Source of the DNA: Streptomyces yatensis
GTDB taxonomy: Bacteria; Actinomycetota; Actinomycetes; Streptomycetales; Streptomycetaceae
Assembly (NCBI RefSeq): GCF_018069625.1
Contig: NZ_CP072941.1
Span: 1,984,001 to 2,048,000 of the forward strand
Direction: 5' to 3'
DNA length: 64,000 bases
Positions 50,644 through 60,599 of the stretch are shown here, one piece after another. The position numbers and the translations under genes are program-made. A model generated the notes under the pieces. It made no database searches and was not told the DNA's origin. It saw only the letters and a program-made list of their open reading frames with translations. Each line of letters opens with the position of its first letter. Positions within the stretch are counted from its first letter, which is position 1.

Positions 50644-53600
50644 CGCGCACCGCCTGCCGTGACCGAGCGGTCCGGTCCGGCCTGGGCCGGGACGGGCAGC
50701 GGTCCTGCTGGGGCTTGGACTTCGGTGGCGGCGGGGGATTCCGTCGCGGGGCCGTGGATGCCCGGGCCGGGGATGCCCGGGCCGGGGATGCCCGGGCCGG
50801 GGATCCCAGGGCCCGGCGGGGCCCCGGGGGGAGCCGTGACCTGCAGTCCCAGCCGGAGCTGCACGATCCTGGCGAACTCGGCGATGGTGCCGTTGCTGCG
50901 CAGCAGTTCCATGGGCGGGATGTCGAGTTCGTAGCGCTGATTGAGCGAGACGAGCACCTGAGCGGCCATCAGGGAGTCCATGCCGTACGAGTCCAGGCGC
51001 CGGTGCGGGTCGAGTGCCTCGTGATCCATCTGCAGGACCTCCGCGAGCAGGCGGGTGAGCTGGTCCACGAGGTGGGCGAGGGCGGTCTCCTCATCCATGA
51101 GGGAGAGCCGGCGCAGGAGTTCCTCGCGAGTGGCCTCCCCGTCCCCCACCTGGGGCGGTACGAGGTCGCCGAGGCGCGGGGCGCGCAGCAGGGGCAGCAG
51201 AACGGCGGCGCGCGACCAGTCCGTCCGGGAGACGCCCACCACCGCGGGGGCGTCCGGCCGGTCGTCGCCGAGCAGCCGTCGGCCGTGGTCGAGGGCGGTG
51301 TGCGGGGCCAGGGGCTCGATGCCCAGGCCGAGGAGGGAGTCGAGCAGGTCGTTGCGGGCCGCGTAACCGATCTCGCCGATGGCGCCCCAGGCGAGGGTGA
51401 GCGCCGCCTCGCCGTGCCGGCGGCGCAGCCGGGCCAGGCCCTCCAGATAGAGGTTGCCCGCCGTATAGGCCGACTGCTTGAAGTTGCCCACCATGGCGGT
51501 CGTGGAGGAGTAGCACAGGAAGAAGTCCAGCGGACGCCCTCGGGTCAGGGTGTCCAGGACATGAGCTCCGGCGATCTTGGGCCGCAGGACGGCGCTCATC
51601 CGCTCGGCGGTCAGCTCGGCGAGGGGTGCGTCGTCCAGGGCCATGGCCGCGTGGACCACACCGCGCAGCGGACGGCCGTTCTCGTCGATGTCCTTCAGCA
51701 CCCGGCGCATCGCCTCCACGTCGGCGACGTCCGCGGCGTACGCGGTGACCCGCACCCCGTCCGGGGCGAGCGCGTCGCGCACGGCGGCGGCCTCCGGACC
51801 GTGGGCGCCACTGCGGCTCACCAGGGCGAGGTGCCGGGCGCCGAGCCCGGCGAGCCATCGCGCGGTGGCCGCGCCGAAGCCGCTGGTGCCGCCCGTGACG
51901 AGATAGGAGGCGTTCGGGTCGAGTTGGGGTGTGCGGGGCGTGGCGGACGTCGCCCGTGCGGGTGGACAGGTGGACGAGTCGGCGGGTTCGACGGCGCAGG
52001 GCTCGTCCAGCGGGTCGAACGTGACGACGACCTTGCCGATATGGCGTGAGTGGCGCATCAGCACGAAGGCGTCCGCCACGCGGGCGGCGGGGAAGACGGT
52101 GTGCGGCAGCGGCTGGAACTCCGGGCCTTCCCCCGGCGCCTGGCCGTCCCCCAGGGTCCGCCCCACGCCCCCCAGGGTCCGGCCCACGTCCTCCAGAAGG
52201 TCACCCAGCAGCCGGGGGTCGCGCAGCACGGTGGTCAGATCCACGCCGTGGAAGGAGATATGGGAGCCGAAGGGGCGCAGCGGCAGGGTCCGGTCCTCGT
52301 AGAAGTCGCGCTTGCCGAGTTCGATGAAGCGGCCGCCGGGGCGGAGCACTTCCAGGCCCCGCGCCAGGGCCTGTCCGGAGAGGGAGTTGAGGACGATGTC
52401 CACTCCCCTGCCGTCGGTCACGTCCATGACCTGGACGGTGAAGTCCAGCGAGCGCGAGTCGAGGACGTGTTCCACACCGAGTGCGCGCAGCAGGTCGCGT
52501 TTGGGCTCGCTGCCCGCCGTGGCGATGACGGTGGCGCCGTGCGCCCGTGCGGAGTGGAGGGCGGCCAGGCCGACGCCACCGGCCGCGCCGTGCACGAGCA
52601 CGGTCTCCCCCGCCCGCATCCGGGCGGTGTACAGCAGGCTGTAGTGGACGGTGCACAGGGCGACGGGCACGCTCGCGGCCTCCGCGAAGGTGACGCCCGC
52701 GGGGATCGGCCACAGGTTTCGGGCCGGGCTGACCACATGGGACGAGAGCGCCCCGGCCAGCAGCCCGACGACCCGGTCCCCGGGCGCGAAGCGGTCCACG
52801 CCGGGCCCGCAGGCGGTGACCACGCCCGCGCATTCGAGTCCGAGGTTCTCCTCGCGTGGACTGCCGGCCAGTGCCTCCGTGGGCAGCAGCCCGACCGTCT
52901 GCATGATGTCCCGGTAGTTCAGGGCGGCCGCGCGCACCTCGACGATCACCTCTCCGGGGCCCGCGACCGGCGGGGGGATCTCCTGCCAGGCGAGGCGGTA
53001 GGAGAGGCCGGGCCTGCGCACGCGGAGGGCGAACGGCGGCGGGGTCGCGCCGTCGGCGAGGGGGACGGCGGGCGGCAGGGCGCGCTCGCGCGGGACGAAG
53101 CGGTCGTGCGCGGTGAGCACGATCTCGTCCTCGTCGTCGGCGTCGGCGGTACCGGGGGCCTTGGTGTCGAGCAGTTCGCGGACCAGCCGGGTGGCGTCCG
53201 CGGCCGGGTCACCGCCCCGGCACAGGCTCAGGCGGCGCCCGCGCAGATCGGGTTCCTCGTTGGCCAGGCAGCGTGCCACGCCCCAGGCGGCGGCGTCGGT
53301 GGGGTGGGTGATCGGTCCGGGGGTGGCCTCGCCGCCGTGCGGCCGGGTGACGAGCCACAGCCGGACCCCGGCCGGCGAACCGAGGGACCGGTGCGCCTCC
53401 GCGACGGCCCGCAGCGTCTGACCGGCGTGGGTGGCGCGGGCGACGGCCTCCTCGGCGTCGTCGGGTTCGGCGCCGCCCAGGATCAGGACGACGGTCGTCT
53501 CGCCGGTGCCGGCCCCGCTCAGCGCCCGGCCCCACGCGGCGGCGTCGGTGTGGGCGTCGGTGAGGACGCTGTGCCCGGCGCCGTGTGCGGTCAGCGCCTC

Positions 53601-56600
53601 GGTGACGGCGAGGGGCAGCGGGTCGTCGGCCGTGTCGCCGCAGACGATGTACGCGGCGGACGGGGCGGGGGGCGGCGGTGCGGCGGCGGGGGCGGGGGTG
53701 CCACCGGCCGCGGCGAGGAAGACGGAGGCGTGGTCGCGTCCGGGCTGCTCGCTGTCGCCGGTGCGGGCACAGGAGGTGAAGCCGCACCGGCGCAGGAGCG
53801 CGGGCCACTGCTCGCGGGTCAGCAGCGGGGAGCCGGGCCGCAGGCCGGTGTCGGTGCGGTGGTGGAAGCTGTCGAGGGCGCCGAAGACGGGGAGCAGGAG
53901 CTCCGGCTCGTGGCATTCGAAGGCCAGCAGGTGTCCGCCGGGCGCGAGGAGCGAGGCCACGCGGCCGAGGGCGGGCTCCAGGTCCTTGGCCGTGTGCAGT
54001 GCGTTGGCGGCGATGACGAGGTCGAAGCCCTGTGGGTGGTAGCCCTGTTCGGCGAGGTCCCGGTCCAGGTCGAAGGTGCCGTACTCGACGAAGTCGTAGT
54101 CGCCGAAGCGGTTGCGGGCGCGGGCCGGATAGGCCGGTGAGACATCGGTGTAGCGGTAGCGGGTGCGGTCGGCGGGCAGCAGGGGCAGCAGCGCCGCGGC
54201 CATGCCGCCGGTGCCGGCGCCGATCTCCAGGACGCGCAGCGCGCGGTCGGCGGGCCAGTGGGCGAGCAGGGTGCGGAGCAGGGCCTGGGCGAGGCGGTTG
54301 TGGAAGCGGGAGGCCGGCGCGGTGTCGTAGTACTGCTCCAGGAGGTGCCCGGCCGATTCGGCGCTGAGCAGTGCCAGGGCGTTCGCGCGGCCGGTGAGGA
54401 CGTCCGCCAGGTGCCGGGTCAGATGTGTCGCCAGGGCGATCCGGTGCACATCCCCGGGGGCCCGGACGAGGGCCTCGCGCACCGGCGGCGGGGTGTGGCG
54501 GGCGTCGGGGGTCAGGCACCGGCCACCGCCGGGGGTCTCGGTGAGCAGGCCGCGGCGCAGCAGGAGGGGTTCGAGCAGGGCGAACAGGGGGCGGTGGCGC
54601 TCCTCCATACCGGCCGCCACGAGGTCGTCGGCGGTGAACGGCGCCGCGGGGTCGGGCAGCAGCCGGGCCAGTGCGGCGGCGGCCGAGCGCGCGGTCAGCT
54701 CCTCGTCATGACGCGAGGTCAGGTCGTAGCGGGCCTCGCGCCACCGCTCCCGTACGGCGTCCAGGCGCGGGGCGGCGTCCCGGAGGATCGCCTCGGGCGG
54801 CGGCAGGGGTGAGGGCGCGGCCGGGAGATGGGGGCGGGGAGCGGCCCGCGGAACGGTGTGGTGGAGGGTGACGGGGGTGGTGCGGGCGATCGGGAACAGG
54901 CGCAGCCGGCACTCCTCCAGGCGTGCCGTGACGGTGCCGTCGGCGTCCGCGACCGTGATGTCCCAGCAGACCTCGCTGTCGGTGGCCTCGCGTTCGGTGA
55001 CCCACATGATCCCGGTGGGCGACGGCGCCGACCACACCCGCACCGCGCCGATGGACGCGGGCAGATAGGCGCCCCGGTCCCGCAGCCGGTCGTGGAGGAG
55101 GGCGACACCGGTCTGGAGGGCTCCGTCGAGCAGCGCCGGATGCGCGGTGTACGGGGCGCCCGGGGCCTCGTGGCGGTAGGTGGCGACCGAGGTCCGCGCC
55201 CCCAGGCGCACCTCGTCCAGCGTCCGGAAGGCGGGCCCGTAGACGAGCCCCACCTCGGCGCAGGCGGCGTAGTGTGCCTCGCCGCTGATGCGTGTCGTGC
55301 ACCGGGCGCGCAGCCGCTCCGGGTCCACCGGCCCGGGCCGGGGACTCAGCAGCGGGCGCACCCGGGCCCGTGCGTGTGCCCGTGGCTCCGGGCCGCGCTC
55401 GTCGGTGCTGGTGACGGTGGCGAGGGTGGTGTCGGGGTCGAGGCCGACCCGCAGCCGTACGGCGGAGGCGTCGGCCCAGGGCACCACGAGGCTGGCGCTG
55501 ACGTCGAGGTGTGCCACCTCGACCGGCCGTCCGTGCACGGCGCGCCCCGCGGCGAGGAGCGCTTCGGCGTATCCGGTGGCCGGCATGACGACCGATCCGC
55601 CGAGCCGGTGGTCGGCGAGCCAGGGCACGAGGACGGGCTCGATCGCGCCTTCCCAGCTGGGGACGGCGGTGGGCATGCGCTCGCCGAGGAGAGGGTGGAC
55701 GATGACGCCGTCACCGCTGGAGTTGGCCCAGGAGCGGGGGGTGCCGGACCAGTGGCGCTCGTACTGCCATGGGTAGGCGGGGAGCCGGGTGACCCGGCCC
55801 GGCACCGGGAAGTGCCGGGTGAGATCGGCCGAGGCCCCGGCCGCGAGCGCTCCGGCCGCCGCCGCGCCGAGGGCGGCGGGACCGTCCGCCCCGCGGCGCA
55901 GGGTCGGCAGGACGACGGTGCGGCCGGTGCGGGTGCCGGAGCCGGTCCCCCTGCCGGCCTTTCCGCTCCGGGACGTGAGGCGCCGGAGGTAGGCGCGCAG
56001 GACGGGATGGGGGCCGATCTCCAGGAGGATGCCGGCCCCGTCCGCGAGGGCGCGCCGCACCGCGTCCGCGAAGAGGACCGGGCGGCGTACGTTCTGCCAC
56101 CAGTACGCCGCGTCGAGATCGGTGCCGCGGGCGCGGAAGCCGGTGACGGTCGAGTAGAACGGCACCCGGACCGGCGACGGCGTCACCTCGGCCAAGCGGG
56201 AGCGGAGTTCGTCCTCGGTGGGGTCCATGTGGCGGCTGTGGAAGGCGTAGTCGAGGCCCAGGTCGCGGAAGAAGACACCCTCGGCGGCGAGTTCCGCGCC
56301 GAGCAGGTCGAGGGCGGCGGCGTCACCGGCCACCGTGACGTCCTCGGCGCTGTTGACCCCGGCGATCTCCAGCTTCTCCCCGTACCCGGCGAGAGCCTTC
56401 GCGGCCCGGTCGGCGGACAGCCCGACGGCGGCCATCCGGCCACTACCGGCCGTGGTCCCCTGCACCCGGCCACGTTCGGCGATCACCCGCGCCGCGTCCG
56501 GCAGGGACAGCGCTCCGCAGATGTGGGCGGCGGCCACTTCCCCGACGCTGTGGCCGACGACCATGGCGGGCTCGATCCCCCGGGCACGCAGCACCGCGGT

Positions 56601-58661
56601 GATGCCCAACTGCACGACGAAGAGGAGGGGCTGGGCCACCTCCGTCGCCCCGAGGTCCGCCTCCCCGGCGGGCGCGGTGAGACGATCGGCCACCGACCAG
56701 CCCAGACGCGGCGCGAGCTCGGCGTCGGCCTCGCAGACGGCACGACGGAAGACGGCATCGGCGTCGAAGAGATCCGCCCCCATGCCCGCCCATTGCGAGC
56801 CGTTCCCACAGAACACGAAGGCGACACGCCCGCTATCGGCGGCGGGACTCACCGCGCCGGGGGCGGGGACGGCTGGCGCCCGGGTGGGGGCGGCGGTCGA
56901 GGGCTTGGCGGGCGCGGCGGGTGTGCCGGTGGGCGTGGCCGGTGTGTCGTCGGCTGCGGCCGACTGCCCGCCGGGCGCGGCCGATTCTCCGTCTGGCGGG
57001 GTCGGCTGCCCGGTGGGCGCGGTCGGCTCCCCAGTGGGCGCGGCCGACTCTCCGGCGGGCGCAACCGGCTCCCCACCAGCCCCGCCGGCACGCGGCAGCC
57101 CCGGCTCGGGGTCCGGCGCCGTCAAGGCGCGCAGCCCCCGCGCCGCTTCCCCAGGCGTGGTGGCCCAGACGACGGCGCGGTGTTCGTGGCGGCCGCGGCG
57201 GAGGCAGGAGGTGTGGGCCAGGTCGTAGAAATCGGCGGGGGGCGTTTCGTCCAGGTGTGCGGCGGTGGCCTCGGCCGCCTCCGACAGGGCCTTGGCGGTG
57301 CGGGCCGAGACGAGCAGGGGCACCGGTGAGCTGGGGGGTTGCGGGCGGTTCGGCGGGGGCGGGGGGTCGGCCACGATGGCGTGGGCGTTGGCGCCGCCGA
57401 AGCCGAAGGAGTTGACCCCGGCCACGGCGCGCCCGCCGGTCGCGGCGGGGGCGAGGGCCGTGGGCCGGGTGGTGAGCCGCAGTCCGAGGCCCTCGAAGTC
57501 GATGTCGGGGTGCGGCGGTTCGGCGTGGAGGGAGGCCGGTGCGGTGCGGTGTCGCAGCACCATGAGGGCCTTGAGCAGACCGGCCATGCCGGACGCGGGC
57601 TCCAGATGGCCGAGGTTGGTCTTCACCGAGCCGAGCGGGAGGGCACCGGAGATCCGGCGTACGCCGAGGGCCCGGCCGATGGCGAGGGCCTCCAGCGGGT
57701 CGCCGACCGGGGTGCCGGTGCCGTGCGCCTCGAAGTACACCAGCTCGTCGGGGTGCACCCGGGCGCGGTCGTAGACCTCGCGCAGCAGCCGCTCCTGCGC
57801 CTCGGGGCTGGGCAGTGCGAGCCCCATGGTCCTGCCGTCGCTGTTGCTGCCGGTGCCCAGGACGAGCCCGTGGATCCGGTCGCCGTCGGCCACCGCGTCC
57901 GCCAGCCGTTTCAGCAGCACCACGCCGCCGCCCTCGGCCCGGACGAAGCCGTCCGCGTGTGCCGAGAAGGAGGCGCACCGGCCCCGCTGGGAGAGCATCG
58001 ACGCCTGGGAGAACCCCACGTAGTGGAACGGGCTGAGCAGCACATTGACCCCGCCGCAGACGGCGGCCCGGCCACCGCCCTCCCACAGCGTGCGGCAGGC
58101 GCGGTCGAGGGCCACCAGGGAGGAGGAGCAGGCGGTGTCGATCGCCATGCTGGGCCCGCGCAGATCGAAGGCGTGTGAGAGCCGGTTGGCGGCGATCGAC
58201 GAGGCGGCGCCCGACATCGTGTAGGCGCCCACCGTGCGCAGCGCGGACATCTGGAGCGCACCGTAGGAGGCGTCCGAGATGCCGACGAACACCGCGGTGT
58301 CCGAACCGGCCAGCGTGGCGGGGTCCACGGCGGCGTCGTCCAGCGCCTCGGCGGTCATCTCCAGCAGCAGCCGGTGCTGAGGGTCCATGTGGGCCGCTTC
58401 CTTGGGGGAGATCCCGAAGTAGGCGGCGTCGAATCCGGCCACGTCCTCGAGGAAACCCCCGGCCGCGGTGTACGACTTGCCCCGGCGCGGCACGGCGGGG
58501 TCGGTGAACAGGCGGGCGTCGAACCGGTCCGCGGGCACCTCCGCCACCAGGTCCCTGCCCTGCTCCAGGGCCTCCCAGAGCCCGTCAAGGTCCCGGATGC
58601 CGCCGGGAAGCCGGCAGGCCGCCCCCACCACCGCGATCGGTTCGGCCTCGTCCTGACGCAT
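50640..58661 (-). CDS. Highly reducing iterative type I polyketide synthase (KS-AT-DH-MT-ER-KR-ACP)
   Basis: A 2,673-residue single-module PKS. KS ~7–435: Cys178 in DTACSSS, then EAHGTGTPVGD and KTNLGH. A Pro/Thr/Gly-rich linker (~500–600). AT ~620–910: GHSVGE near 702 and AFHS, malonyl-type. DH ~985–1260: DHRLGG…P and HPALLDGAL. MT ~1330–1660: LEIGAGTGG near 1484. ER ~1860–2180: ALNYRDIM, GAAGGVG. KR ~2245–2430: TGGTSGFGAA and catalytic Tyr in SAYTAGN. ACP ~2520–2600: Ser in YGMDSLM. No thioesterase. The order is that of fungal-like highly reducing PKSs, so the product should be a reduced, possibly methyl-branched chain. Four GPGIP repeats end the protein. ATG 58661; the AurF gene overlaps its end. 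Confidence 0.93.
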   Translation of the reverse strand: MRQDEAEPIAVVGAACRLPGGIRDLDGLWEALEQGRDLVAEVPADRFDARLFTDPAVPRRGKSYTAAGGFLEDVAGFDAAYFGISPKEAAHMDPQHRLLLEMTAEALDDAAVDPATLAGSDTAVFVGISDASYGALQMSALRTVGAYTMSGAASSIAANRLSHAFDLRGPSMAIDTACSSSLVALDRACRTLWEGGGRAAVCGGVNVLLSPFHYVGFSQASMLSQRGRCASFSAHADGFVRAEGGGVVLLKRLADAVADGDRIHGLVLGTGSNSDGRTMGLALPSPEAQERLLREVYDRARVHPDELVYFEAHGTGTPVGDPLEALAIGRALGVRRISGALPLGSVKTNLGHLEPASGMAGLLKALMVLRHRTAPASLHAEPPHPDIDFEGLGLRLTTRPTALAPAATGGRAVAGVNSFGFGGANAHAIVADPPPPPNRPQPPSSPVPLLVSARTAKALSEAAEATAAHLDETPPADFYDLAHTSCLRRGRHEHRAVVWATTPGEAARGLRALTAPDPEPGLPRAGGAGGEPVAPAGESAAPTGEPTAPTGQPTPPDGESAAPGGQSAAADDTPATPTGTPAAPAKPSTAAPTRAPAVPAPGAVSPAADSGRVAFVFCGNGSQWAGMGADLFDADAVFRRAVCEADAELAPRLGWSVADRLTAPAGEADLGATEVAQPLLFVVQLGITAVLRARGIEPAMVVGHSVGEVAAAHICGALSLPDAARVIAERGRVQGTTAGSGRMAAVGLSADRAAKALAGYGEKLEIAGVNSAEDVTVAGDAAALDLLGAELAAEGVFFRDLGLDYAFHSRHMDPTEDELRSRLAEVTPSPVRVPFYSTVTGFRARGTDLDAAYWWQNVRRPVLFADAVRRALADGAGILLEIGPHPVLRAYLRRLTSRSGKAGRGTGSGTRTGRTVVLPTLRRGADGPAALGAAAAGALAAGASADLTRHFPVPGRVTRLPAYPWQYERHWSGTPRSWANSSGDGVIVHPLLGERMPTAVPSWEGAIEPVLVPWLADHRLGGSVVMPATGYAEALLAAGRAVHGRPVEVAHLDVSASLVVPWADASAVRLRVGLDPDTTLATVTSTDERGPEPRAHARARVRPLLSPRPGPVDPERLRARCTTRISGEAHYAACAEVGLVYGPAFRTLDEVRLGARTSVATYRHEAPGAPYTAHPALLDGALQTGVALLHDRLRDRGAYLPASIGAVRVWSAPSPTGIMWVTEREATDSEVCWDITVADADGTVTARLEECRLRLFPIARTTPVTLHHTVPRAAPRPHLPAAPSPLPPPEAILRDAAPRLDAVRERWREARYDLTSRHDEELTARSAAAALARLLPDPAAPFTADDLVAAGMEERHRPLFALLEPLLLRRGLLTETPGGGRCLTPDARHTPPPVREALVRAPGDVHRIALATHLTRHLADVLTGRANALALLSAESAGHLLEQYYDTAPASRFHNRLAQALLRTLLAHWPADRALRVLEIGAGTGGMAAALLPLLPADRTRYRYTDVSPAYPARARNRFGDYDFVEYGTFDLDRDLAEQGYHPQGFDLVIAANALHTAKDLEPALGRVASLLAPGGHLLAFECHEPELLLPVFGALDSFHHRTDTGLRPGSPLLTREQWPALLRRCGFTSCARTGDSEQPGRDHASVFLAAAGGTPAPAAAPPPPAPSAAYIVCGDTADDPLPLAVTEALTAHGAGHSVLTDAHTDAAAWGRALSGAGTGETTVVLILGGAEPDDAEEAVARATHAGQTLRAVAEAHRSLGSPAGVRLWLVTRPHGGEATPGPITHPTDAAAWGVARCLANEEPDLRGRRLSLCRGGDPAADATRLVRELLDTKAPGTADADDEDEIVLTAHDRFVPRERALPPAVPLADGATPPPFALRVRRPGLSYRLAWQEIPPPVAGPGEVIVEVRAAALNYRDIMQTVGLLPTEALAGSPREENLGLECAGVVTACGPGVDRFAPGDRVVGLLAGALSSHVVSPARNLWPIPAGVTFAEAASVPVALCTVHYSLLYTARMRAGETVLVHGAAGGVGLAALHSARAHGATVIATAGSEPKRDLLRALGVEHVLDSRSLDFTVQVMDVTDGRGVDIVLNSLSGQALARGLEVLRPGGRFIELGKRDFYEDRTLPLRPFGSHISFHGVDLTTVLRDPRLLGDLLEDVGRTLGGVGRTLGDGQAPGEGPEFQPLPHTVFPAARVADAFVLMRHSRHIGKVVVTFDPLDEPCAVEPADSSTCPPARATSATPRTPQLDPNASYLVTGGTSGFGAATARWLAGLGARHLALVSRSGAHGPEAAAVRDALAPDGVRVTAYAADVADVEAMRRVLKDIDENGRPLRGVVHAAMALDDAPLAELTAERMSAVLRPKIAGAHVLDTLTRGRPLDFFLCYSSTTAMVGNFKQSAYTAGNLYLEGLARLRRRHGEAALTLAWGAIGEIGYAARNDLLDSLLGLGIEPLAPHTALDHGRRLLGDDRPDAPAVVGVSRTDWSRAAVLLPLLRAPRLGDLVPPQVGDGEATREELLRRLSLMDEETALAHLVDQLTRLLAEVLQMDHEALDPHRRLDSYGMDSLMAAQVLVSLNQRYELDIPPMELLRSNGTIAEFARIVQLRLGLQVTAPPGAPPGPGIPGPGIPGPGIPGPGIHGPATESPAATEVQAPAGPLPVPAQAGPDRSVTAGGAR
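50755..50815 (-). repeat. 15-bp repeats encoding GPGIP at the PKS C terminus
   Basis: Three near-perfect CCCGGGCCGGGGATG units (50761, 50776, 50791) plus partial flanking units encode a Gly-Pro-Gly-Ile-Pro tail after the ACP. The tail is not part of any PKS domain and is likely flexible. Confidence 0.75.
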
Positions 58662-59096
58662 ACCGGGGCCTTTCTCCAGTCACTTCGCGACACCGGCGGG
58701 AAGCCCGCGTCACGCTCTCGGCAGCGACGCACACTAGGCCAGACGGACGACCGCCGAGGCCCTCTGTACACCCGTTGGAGGGAACGGCGGCGAAGTGCAC
58801 TCGGTGAGGTGAACGGAGCCGACCCGGACCGCTTAGCCCATTCGGGTGATGTACGTCGACAGGCCCCTGCAGAGCGCGCGTACAGAGCGTGCATGTGGCG
58901 GGCCGGGCGGCGCGGCGGGGTGCGGTCGGTGTGATGTCCTCGGCACGCGCCCCGGCGCGCTCACCGGCGCGATCACCCGCGCGGTCACCGCGCGGTGGGA
59001 ACCGCCACCGCAGCGCGTGCCCCCTCGGATCCGCCGCCGGATCGCCCCGCCGGATCCCCATGCCCCGCACCCGCCCTTCGACGTCTGGAGCCCGCC
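58662..59096. promoter_or_regulatory. Divergent control region of the polyketide cluster; no gene
   Basis: About 435 bp between the divergent PKS and reductase genes. It must hold both promoters. GC content is lower at 58735–58780 and 58845–58890 than in the coding DNA. I see no clear operator or riboswitch. Small ORFs here have no ribosome site and no family resemblance. No regulator gene is found in the cluster. Confidence 0.4.
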
Positions 59097-60251
59097 ATGG
59101 CCGTACTCTTCACCGGCGCGACCGGTTTCCTCGGCAGCCGCATCCTGCGCCACCTGCTCGCCGAGGACGGCGACGACCGGCCCGTCACCGTCCTCGGCCG
59201 GGGAGGGGAAGGGAGTCTGCGGGCGCGGGTCGAGACGGCCCTCGACGGGCTCGACGGCCTGGCGGGCGCCGCGACGCCGCGCGGGCGGCTGCGGTACGTG
59301 TCCGCCGACCTCACCCTGCCCGGCCTCGGCCTCACCGACGGCGAGCGCCGCGCCCTCACCGACGCGTGCTCGGTGGTCTGGCACTGTGCCGCGCACCTCG
59401 CACTGCACGACGACCCGGTGCCGCTGTTCAAGGCGAACGTCCTCGGCACCCGGCGCGTCCTCGACCTGGCCACGGAAGCGGCCGGGGCGCGGGTCGTCCA
59501 CCTGAGCACCGCGTACGTCGCCGGAGGCCGCGCCGAGGGACACATCCGCGAGGACGACCTGGACGGCGGCCACGGCTTCCTGACGCCGTACGAGGAGAGC
59601 AAGTACACCGCCGAACGCGCGGTGCACGCCTGGAGCGCCCGTACCGGCCGGGGCGCCACGATCCTGCGGCCGTCGCTGCTCGTCTCCGACCGGCCCGTCC
59701 ACGGCAGCGGACAGCGCCAGCCGCTGGCGGTGCTGGCGTTCCTCATCCACGAGGCGCTGCGCCGCAGGGCCGAGGACGACCCGGCGCTCGCCTCGCTCCT
59801 CGACGGTGGCGACGCCCACGGCAGCGGTCTGCGGGTGCGGGTCCGCGCGGGGAGCGGCGGGGCGCTCAACCTGGTCCCGGTGGAGTACGCGGCCCACGCG
59901 GCGGTGTGCGCCGCGCGAGCGGCGGCCCGCCCGGGCGCCCCGGCGGGGGTGCGCACCGTGCATCTGACCCATCCGCACAACACCCCCTTCGCCACCGCCG
60001 TGAAGGTCCTGGAGCGGCTGTACCCGGGGCTGACCCTGGACCTCGTGGACGAGCTGGACGACCCGGACCCCTACGAGTCGCTGTTCGCGCACCACCTGGC
60101 CTCGCTGCTGGTCTTCACCGCGCAACGCAGGACGTACGACCGGAGCAACCTGCTGCACGACACCGCGGGCCTGCCCGACCCCGAGCCCCTGGACGCCACC
60201 TACCTCGCCGACGCCGCCGGAGAGGCGGTGGCACCCGCCCCGGCCGCCTGA
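59097..60251 (+). CDS. Thioester-reductase-type SDR (NAD-binding 4 family)
   Basis: A 384-residue protein with the N-terminal NADP site LFTGATGFLG (residues 4–13) and active Tyr–Lys pair in YEESKYTAE (about residue 165), the signature of extended SDRs that reduce carrier-bound or CoA thioesters, such as the reductase domains of NRPSs and fatty acyl-CoA reductases. It would release the chain from the PKS as an aldehyde or alcohol, which the PKS itself cannot do because it lacks a thioesterase. ATG 59097 follows GGAG; earlier frames lack a site. Its C-terminal ~35 residues (LPDPEPLDATYLADAAGEAV) are repeated twice downstream, after the stop. Confidence 0.85.
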   Translation: MAVLFTGATGFLGSRILRHLLAEDGDDRPVTVLGRGGEGSLRARVETALDGLDGLAGAATPRGRLRYVSADLTLPGLGLTDGERRALTDACSVVWHCAAHLALHDDPVPLFKANVLGTRRVLDLATEAAGARVVHLSTAYVAGGRAEGHIREDDLDGGHGFLTPYEESKYTAERAVHAWSARTGRGATILRPSLLVSDRPVHGSGQRQPLAVLAFLIHEALRRRAEDDPALASLLDGGDAHGSGLRVRVRAGSGGALNLVPVEYAAHAAVCAARAAARPGAPAGVRTVHLTHPHNTPFATAVKVLERLYPGLTLDLVDELDDPDPYESLFAHHLASLLVFTAQRRTYDRSNLLHDTAGLPDPEPLDATYLADAAGEAVAPAPAA

Positions 60252-60599
60252 CGAGTCCCCCACGACTCGGCGGCCCGTCGGGGCACGGAGGTGGCGAGGC
60301 CAACGCTGCTCCACGACACCGACTGGCCGCCCGACCCCAAACCCCTGGACGCCGTTTACCCCGTCGACGCGGCCGGAGAGGCGGTGGCACCCGCCCCGGC
60401 AGCCTGACCGGTCCCCCACGACTCGGCAGCCGCCGGGGCACGGAGGCGGCGAAGCCAAGCCCGGGACGTACGCCCAGAGCAAGCTGTCCGAGGACACGGC
60501 GGGCCTGCCGGACCCCAGGCCCCTGGACGCCGCCTACCTCGCCGACGCCGCCGGAGAGGCGGTGGCATCCGCCCCGGCCGCCTGACCCCTCCCCCACGG
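60131..60599. repeat. Triplicated 3' end of the reductase gene
   Basis: The last ~120 bp of the reductase gene, its stop and the following ~45 bp occur three times in tandem. The stops are at 60249, 60405 and 60583 (periods 156 and 178 bp). Copies 2 and 3 still read as a reductase tail (LLHDT…PLDA.Y…DAAGEAVAPAPAA, then LPDPRPLDAAYLADAAGEAV). The spacer CCCCCACGACTCGGC also recurs. Copy 3 encodes, on the other strand, the end and stop of the acyltransferase (60534–60536, TAG); the same antisense stop is present in copy 1 at 60200–60202. So the array expanded from a point where the two convergent genes overlapped. Confidence 0.85.

Noticed and set aside
48809..50650. A 613-residue minus-strand frame over the oxygenase and membrane-protein region
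   Set aside because: It runs antisense to a good plus-strand gene and out of frame with the oxygenase; both true genes have clear motifs.
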